DNA of 64,000 bases from Dipylidium caninum (taxonomy: Eukaryota > Platyhelminthes > Cestoda > Cyclophyllidea > Dipylidiidae). Location of the stretch: positions 434,001 through 498,000 of the forward strand of contig QEYB01000526.1 of assembly GCA_017562135.1 (NCBI GenBank), read 5' to 3'. A program made the translations under genes and the position numbers. How positions within the stretch are numbered: position 1 is the first letter of the stretch; every line of letters begins with the position of its first letter. Positions 59,118-64,000 of the stretch are shown piece by piece. Under the pieces are notes generated by a model. It made no database searches. It worked only from the letters and a program-made list of their open reading frames with translations, and was not told the DNA's origin.

Positions 59118-60574
59118 TTGATTTGAGCTTAGGAGAAATTGACGAATGGGGGAGAAGTGGAAAGTTCTTTCCGCCTCACTCGTCACTTCGCGGTGGCAAC
59201 AGACAGGCGCGGGGAGACCACGAGGCCCTCCGAGACCACGGAGACCGCTCATCGCGCTCATTACGCTCCGCTGCACACCCACCTCCCTCGTTCTCTCCCT
59301 CTCTCTCTCTCTGCCTCTCGCTCTCCACCATCCTCCCCTCCGCCTTCCCGCGCCCCCACGTGCCTCCGACCCGACGGTTGGTCGTCGAGCGAATGGACTG
59401 GCCAAGCGATGAGGCGAACTGCCAACCGGTGAGTCGATGAGCTGACGAACTGACGAACTGACGAGGTGACGAGGTGACGAGGCGATGAAGTGGAGGATGC
59501 TGCGGTGGGTGCGAGACGACGGAGAAGAGGACGGAGATGGGCCAAACGGGGATGGGCTACTTGATCCTGACCAGCTGCGGGGAGACACGCCTCACCGGCA
59601 CAGCAGCGCCTCAAGCCACGCGATGGGACGCTGTCGGTCGAGAGGCGTTTTCCTTTTTGCCACTCTACTCAACTCCACCTCGTTCCACGCAACTCGACTC
59701 GCGTCGTCGAAACCGTTCCACGCTCGGCCGTGTTCCCCGCCCTCGTCTCCGTCCAATCGTGGCTCTCCACGCCTGGAGGCCGCGGGAATCGTCGACGATG
59801 AGGAGCATTGTCGACAGAGGTGGCCTGCTTGGTCAGGCGCTTGGTCTCCGGAGTGTCGGACTCCCCCCACCCCCCGCTGGCAGGGAAATGTCTCAGTCAG
59901 AAGGCAAGTCGCCATCGACGGAGGCGGAATTGTCTTTGCCAACGCACCCACCCCACCGAGCTCCATTCAGCTGAACTCACGCCAACGGAACTCGGATCCC
60001 CACCGCACACGGTCTGGACAGCTCTTTCGTCACTTCGACTGTCTTGTCACGTGACCGAGGGACTGCAACCCCCTTGGTTTTCCCTCTCCCCACCGCTCTG
60101 CCCCGCCCCACCCCACCCCACCCCACCCCACCTCACCAGACCCATTTCGTCGCTTTTTCTGCGTTTTGTCGCGTGGCGTCACGGTGCCTCAGCCCGCTCC
60201 CCCGTCCACCCCAGCCGTCCGAACTGTTCGGCCGACTAGACATCCTCGTCCCCGGAAAAAACCATTTCGCCTGCAGGCTGTCGCCTCCCGGCCAGCGGCC
60301 TAAGCCACACCCATTTGTCCGGGCGTCTACACGACCAGACGTCTTCTCCCTCTCCGCCACTGCCACCGCTAGCAGGGCGGGACGTGTGGAGGAATCAGTG
60401 AGCGATCGGTCGGGCATGGTGAGGCGGCCCAGTGCCTCCGGCGAATCTGGGCCTCGTCTTTGTCTTTGTCTTTGTCTTCGTCCCGTCTCCGCCACCGCCA
60501 CCGTGGCCCTCGTCTCCTTCACCGGCCTCAGAGACGCTCTCCTGCTGTGGACGCCAGCCAGAGGTCGCCCCTCG

Positions 60575-62444
60575 CCTCCTCCTCCTCCTCTCCTCCTCCT
60601 CCTCCGCAGCCGACGGTTGCTAGGACCAGACAGTGACAACCTGCTCTCACTTAGCAACAGTAAAGTGAACTACTCACGCACAAACACAAACAGACCCTTT
60701 CTCGCTCGTCCACGCCATCACTCCCACTCCCACTCCCACTCCCACTCCCACTCCCACCGTCACCGTCACCGTCACCGACACCGACACCGACACGGGCGTG
60801 TGATTTCATTCATTTTGCCGCACAGACACGCACAGGGGCCTTCACCAGTGGCCCCCGAGGAGGAGGAGGAGGAGGAGGAGGAGGAAGAGGAGGAGGAGGG
60901 CGAGGGGAAACTGGCCGTCGTTGACTCACCTCGGACAGGCGCAGTTAACGTCACCGACAAGGGCGCAGCGTCTCGAGAGGTGGACCTCGCGGACGAGAGG
61001 GCGGGTGGGGGGAAGAGAGGGAGGGCGAGAGGGAGGGAGGCAGGGAGGCAGGGAGGCAGGGAGGGAGGGGGGGAGGGGGAGGAAGGGTGAACCGAGGCGG
61101 TGGAACGCCTGATCCCACGTCAAGTCGGCCAACTGGAGCTTGGCGAAGCTCAGACTAGTGGCCGGAGGCGGCGAGACAGGTTGGAGACTGTGGACATGGC
61201 CGAGACCGCTTTCTCCTCCCTCCCTGCCTCCCTCTCTCCCTCTCTCCCTCTCTCCCTCTCTCCCTCTCTCCATCCCCACCTTCCTCTCGGCCTCTCGTCC
61301 TCTCGCCCCCACCGCCCGCCAGCCTTCTTCAACGGGTGGACCACGACCTGCACCACCTTCCCTGAGCGTCTGTCTGCGGAAGTCTTGTCAACAGCCCTCG
61401 GTGTCCGGCGGTCGGCCAGCCGGTGGTCGGTGCACCAGCTGCCCCCGGTGTGACGCCCCCAGCGGAGCAAGAGAGGAGGAGCTGCATTGTGCGGCCGCAT
61501 CTCCTCGTCGACGAGGCTTGCTGCGACGCTCCTCTTCTTCCCCTCCCGTCGCATTCCACGAAGTGCGGTCGGGGAGGAGGAGGAAGAGGAGGAAGAGGAG
61601 GCGGAGGCGACGGTAGCGACTGCTCACTGTCTCCTGCTGTCGGCGAGTCGGTCACGTCAGAGGGGAGACCAGAGAAGCGACACGCAAGACGAGGGAATCA
61701 CCGCCCTCGCAGGTGTCCACCCACTCCACACGCGCCAGCCACTCGCGGGTGTCAGTCAACGTGAAACCGACTGTTCGCTTGGCAAGTATGAAGGCCGCAC
61801 TTCCGTCTCCTGCCTGCCTGAATGCGACTGCAAAGCCGCTCTTCGTGCTCGCCTCCCCAACTGCGTGCCTCCTCTTCACCCCCTTTCTTGTTCTATTGCC
61901 ACTTTTTTTGTGGGAAGGAGGAGGAAGCAAGGGCCGCTTCGAGTGGGCACTTCGAGAGTACGCGGTGCGGTGGAAGCGGGGCGCGGGTGTGGGGCGCGGG
62001 GCGCGGGCGCGGCTTTCCAGACTGAGGGCAGAAGGTCTCCACGAGGCGTCCGGTGGGGATGGATCCGCGGGCGGAGAAACTGCTCGGCGCTGGTTCCGCT
62101 GATTCCCCAGTCGCAGACGAGGAGGAGTGGGGAATGCGCTCCGCATACACACACGCACACACACTTGCGGCCAAAACTCGTGGTGGAGTCGCGTCCAAAC
62201 CGGAGGGGAGATCAGCGTCTCTTCGGCCCCGGCGGTGCTCAAACATTTGAATAGAAAAAAAAATGATAAAGAAAGCACAAACAAGAAGGTTGACTCATTT
62301 GTACGGGGCGTGTGAACTGAGGCAACTGCGGACGATCGAGCGACTGCCTCAGAAGGCAGTCGACGTCCTCGTCGCCTCCGTCGTCGTTGGTTCACCACAT
62401 CGCCACTCGAGATGCGGAGTGGCTGCGGTGTGAGCAGCGAAAAC
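60575..62444. repeat. Inverted repeat IR2, right arm
   Basis: Reverse complement of 51728-53568. It starts with the TCC microsatellite next to GCAGCCGACGGTTGCTAGG and ends with CGCATTTCG-type sequence around GCCACTCGAGATGCGG near 62415. Both flanks of the shared block diverge abruptly. Sequence composition and open frames mirror the left arm. Confidence 0.9.
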
Positions 62445-63603
62445 GTTCGAGCAAGTGAATAGAGAGGAAGGCACCCGCAGGAAACAGGCAAAAGTCGAAA
62501 TCTCATTACAAAAATGCATGGAATGCTCAAGGGGCGATCCGCCTCCTTCCTACAAACAACCCGGAGAAACTGAGACAGCGCCAAGAGAAGGTGGTGTCGT
62601 ACACGGGACGGAGCGCATGAAGAAGAAAAGCCAGCGGCTGCATGACACGAACGCTGGACGACGGCCACATGAAGCTTCGAGGACTCCTGACAAAGTAACT
62701 AGCCGCCACTACGAAAAAAAAAACATTCAATCCTCGTTCATTGACTCCGTAATCCAGACTCTTCCTCAAAAACGGTGCACACGATTTGCCCAATCCTCGG
62801 CACCGAGTCACAGATGCCAGTGGATACTCTTTCGACCGACTACAATAAATTATGTTAAAGATTGCGCTTTTTATTTCCCACTTATTTGGAAACGCTCGTT
62901 TCATAGTTTTCCAACGCAAACAACCAGACATTTTAAATGACAGCACAACCTCCTCCGCACTCACCTGATGTCTCGACGGCCCAGCGACTGTTGCCTCCTC
63001 CGTAATTAGGAAGTAATTTGAGAGGAAAATGAGATTATAAAAGACCTCGAGTGGTTCATTGCCTCTAAAAAATAAAATTTTTTGGTTGGAAAAGTTATTT
63101 ATAGCTGGTCGAAGCGGTGACAGAAAGTCGCAATGTCAGTAGAAGTCATTTCAGCGGTTTGTTTTCATAATTTCCGAGCAAATGATCTTTTAAAAAAGGC
63201 GAAAAATGCCTTTCGTGTCGGGAGCTGATTTTCCGCGCCCAATTCGCCGTCTCCCGGGGTGGGGGCAGTATGAGGCGGCGGGGGGGGTGGACGGAGGGGC
63301 GAGGGAGGGGGGGTGGAGGAAGCGCTTATTTGGACACAAAAGGTGCTTCGTGTCACCTCAATTGGGAGGTCTGGCAACTGGTGAATGCCCAAGCAGAAAC
63401 GGACGGAAATTCCTTCTATGAAGAGCTTTCGTGATTCTGACCCAAGGCGCTCCCGCGAATGTCCTTCCTGCGTGCCTCGACGGGGCTTCCGGTGCGAGAC
63501 GTGGGAGTCGTGGAGGACGCGTTAGGCGCCATGTGACAGACGACGTCGGCGTGACGTGTGGACAAAGAGAGAGGCAGCGGCCAGCTTCAGGATCGGTTCG
63601 GCT
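62445..63603. other. Unassigned sequence between IR2 and IR3 right arms
   Basis: About 1.2 kb, less GC-rich than the arms beside it. Open frames on both strands (62455-62940 plus, 62527-62964 minus) overlap antisense and show no motif. No gene recognised. Confidence 0.5.
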
Positions 63604-64000
63604 TCCACTCCTACTTCTAATTCTAATCGTCCGCCTCGTCGTCCTTCTCCTTCTCCTGCCCCACCACCACCACCACCAACACCAACACCACCACCAACAC
63701 CCACAGCACCGACAGCGGCAGCGGGGAAAACAATTTCGCATTCCCCTCGTGCTGCGATGCGGAAGAAGGCGCAGCATCCTCCGACAGCGCTGATCTCCTC
63801 CGACTTCACCTGAACACGACTCGAGGCAGTCGGGGGCGGTCGGGGGCGGTCGGGGGGCAGTCGGACGAGGGAGGGAGGAGCGAGCGAAAGGGAGACTGGA
63901 CTGCCGTGGTTGGGGAAGCGTGGGCTGGAGTGAGGAGGGCGGAGGGGACTGTCGAGCTTGTCATCCCCTCCGGCCGACACACGAGGCTGTCGGCAGGTGG
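63604..64000. repeat. Inverted repeat IR3, right arm (runs off the right edge)
   Basis: Reverse complement of 58282-58684. The minus-strand frame reading SAGGDDKLDSPLRPPH is kept open here as in the left arm, with amino-acid changes such as Thr to Ala and Asp to Ala. The repeat continues to the last base of the window, so its boundary is not visible. Confidence 0.9.

Noticed and set aside
62455..62964. Antisense pair of 145-161 codon frames between IR2 and IR3
   Set aside because: Both strands are open over the same bases and neither has a motif or splice context.

Overview
The window reads as nuclear DNA of a flatworm (Platyhelminthes), most likely a tapeworm. The evidence is animal-type split genes with several very small introns (32-44 bp in the delta-COP gene, 34 bp in the ZFR gene), GT-AG junctions, and proteins recognisable as metazoan families. 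No long bacterial-style ORF is convincing except one zinc-finger exon. The species call is inference; no database search was possible.

Layout. 1-2517 (-): 5' end of a DNAJC13/RME-8 endosomal DnaJ gene, running off the left edge. 8624-12832 (-): a WIPF/verprolin-type actin regulator (WH2 domain, Gly-rich linker, Pro-rich region, WASP-binding-like motif). 15323-16597 (+): a ZDHHC24-like palmitoyltransferase whose frame is broken by small indels. 16598-23228: a large inverted repeat (arms about 2.3 and 2.2 kb, GC-rich, microsatellite-laden) whose 2.2 kb spacer holds a frame-broken aquaglyceroporin (-, about 19327-20428). 23835-35482 (-): a ZFR-type double-stranded-RNA-binding zinc-finger protein in about 14 exons with six U1-type fingers and a DZF domain. 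36683-40167 (+): coatomer subunit delta (ARCN1), head-to-head with ZFR across 1.2 kb. 41539-43806 (+): a five-finger C2H2 transcription factor with Gln/Ala/Thr-rich regions. 44-64 kb: gene-poor and increasingly GC-rich, with two interleaved inverted repeats (51728-53568 with 60575-62444; 58282-58684 with 63604 to the right edge), many microsatellites and one candidate split gene at 58042-58941.

The genes are unrelated housekeeping or regulatory loci (endosome sorting, actin, palmitoylation, glycerol/water transport, RNA binding, Golgi-ER transport, transcription), not a pathway cluster. The most notable structure is the set of large inverted repeats. Frame-breaking single-base indels, mostly in short homopolymers, affect several genes and are densest from 15.5 to 20.4 kb, beside and inside the first palindrome. 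The palindrome arms also differ from each other mainly by one-base indels. This favours local consensus error around hard-to-assemble palindromes over gene death, but raw reads would be needed to decide.
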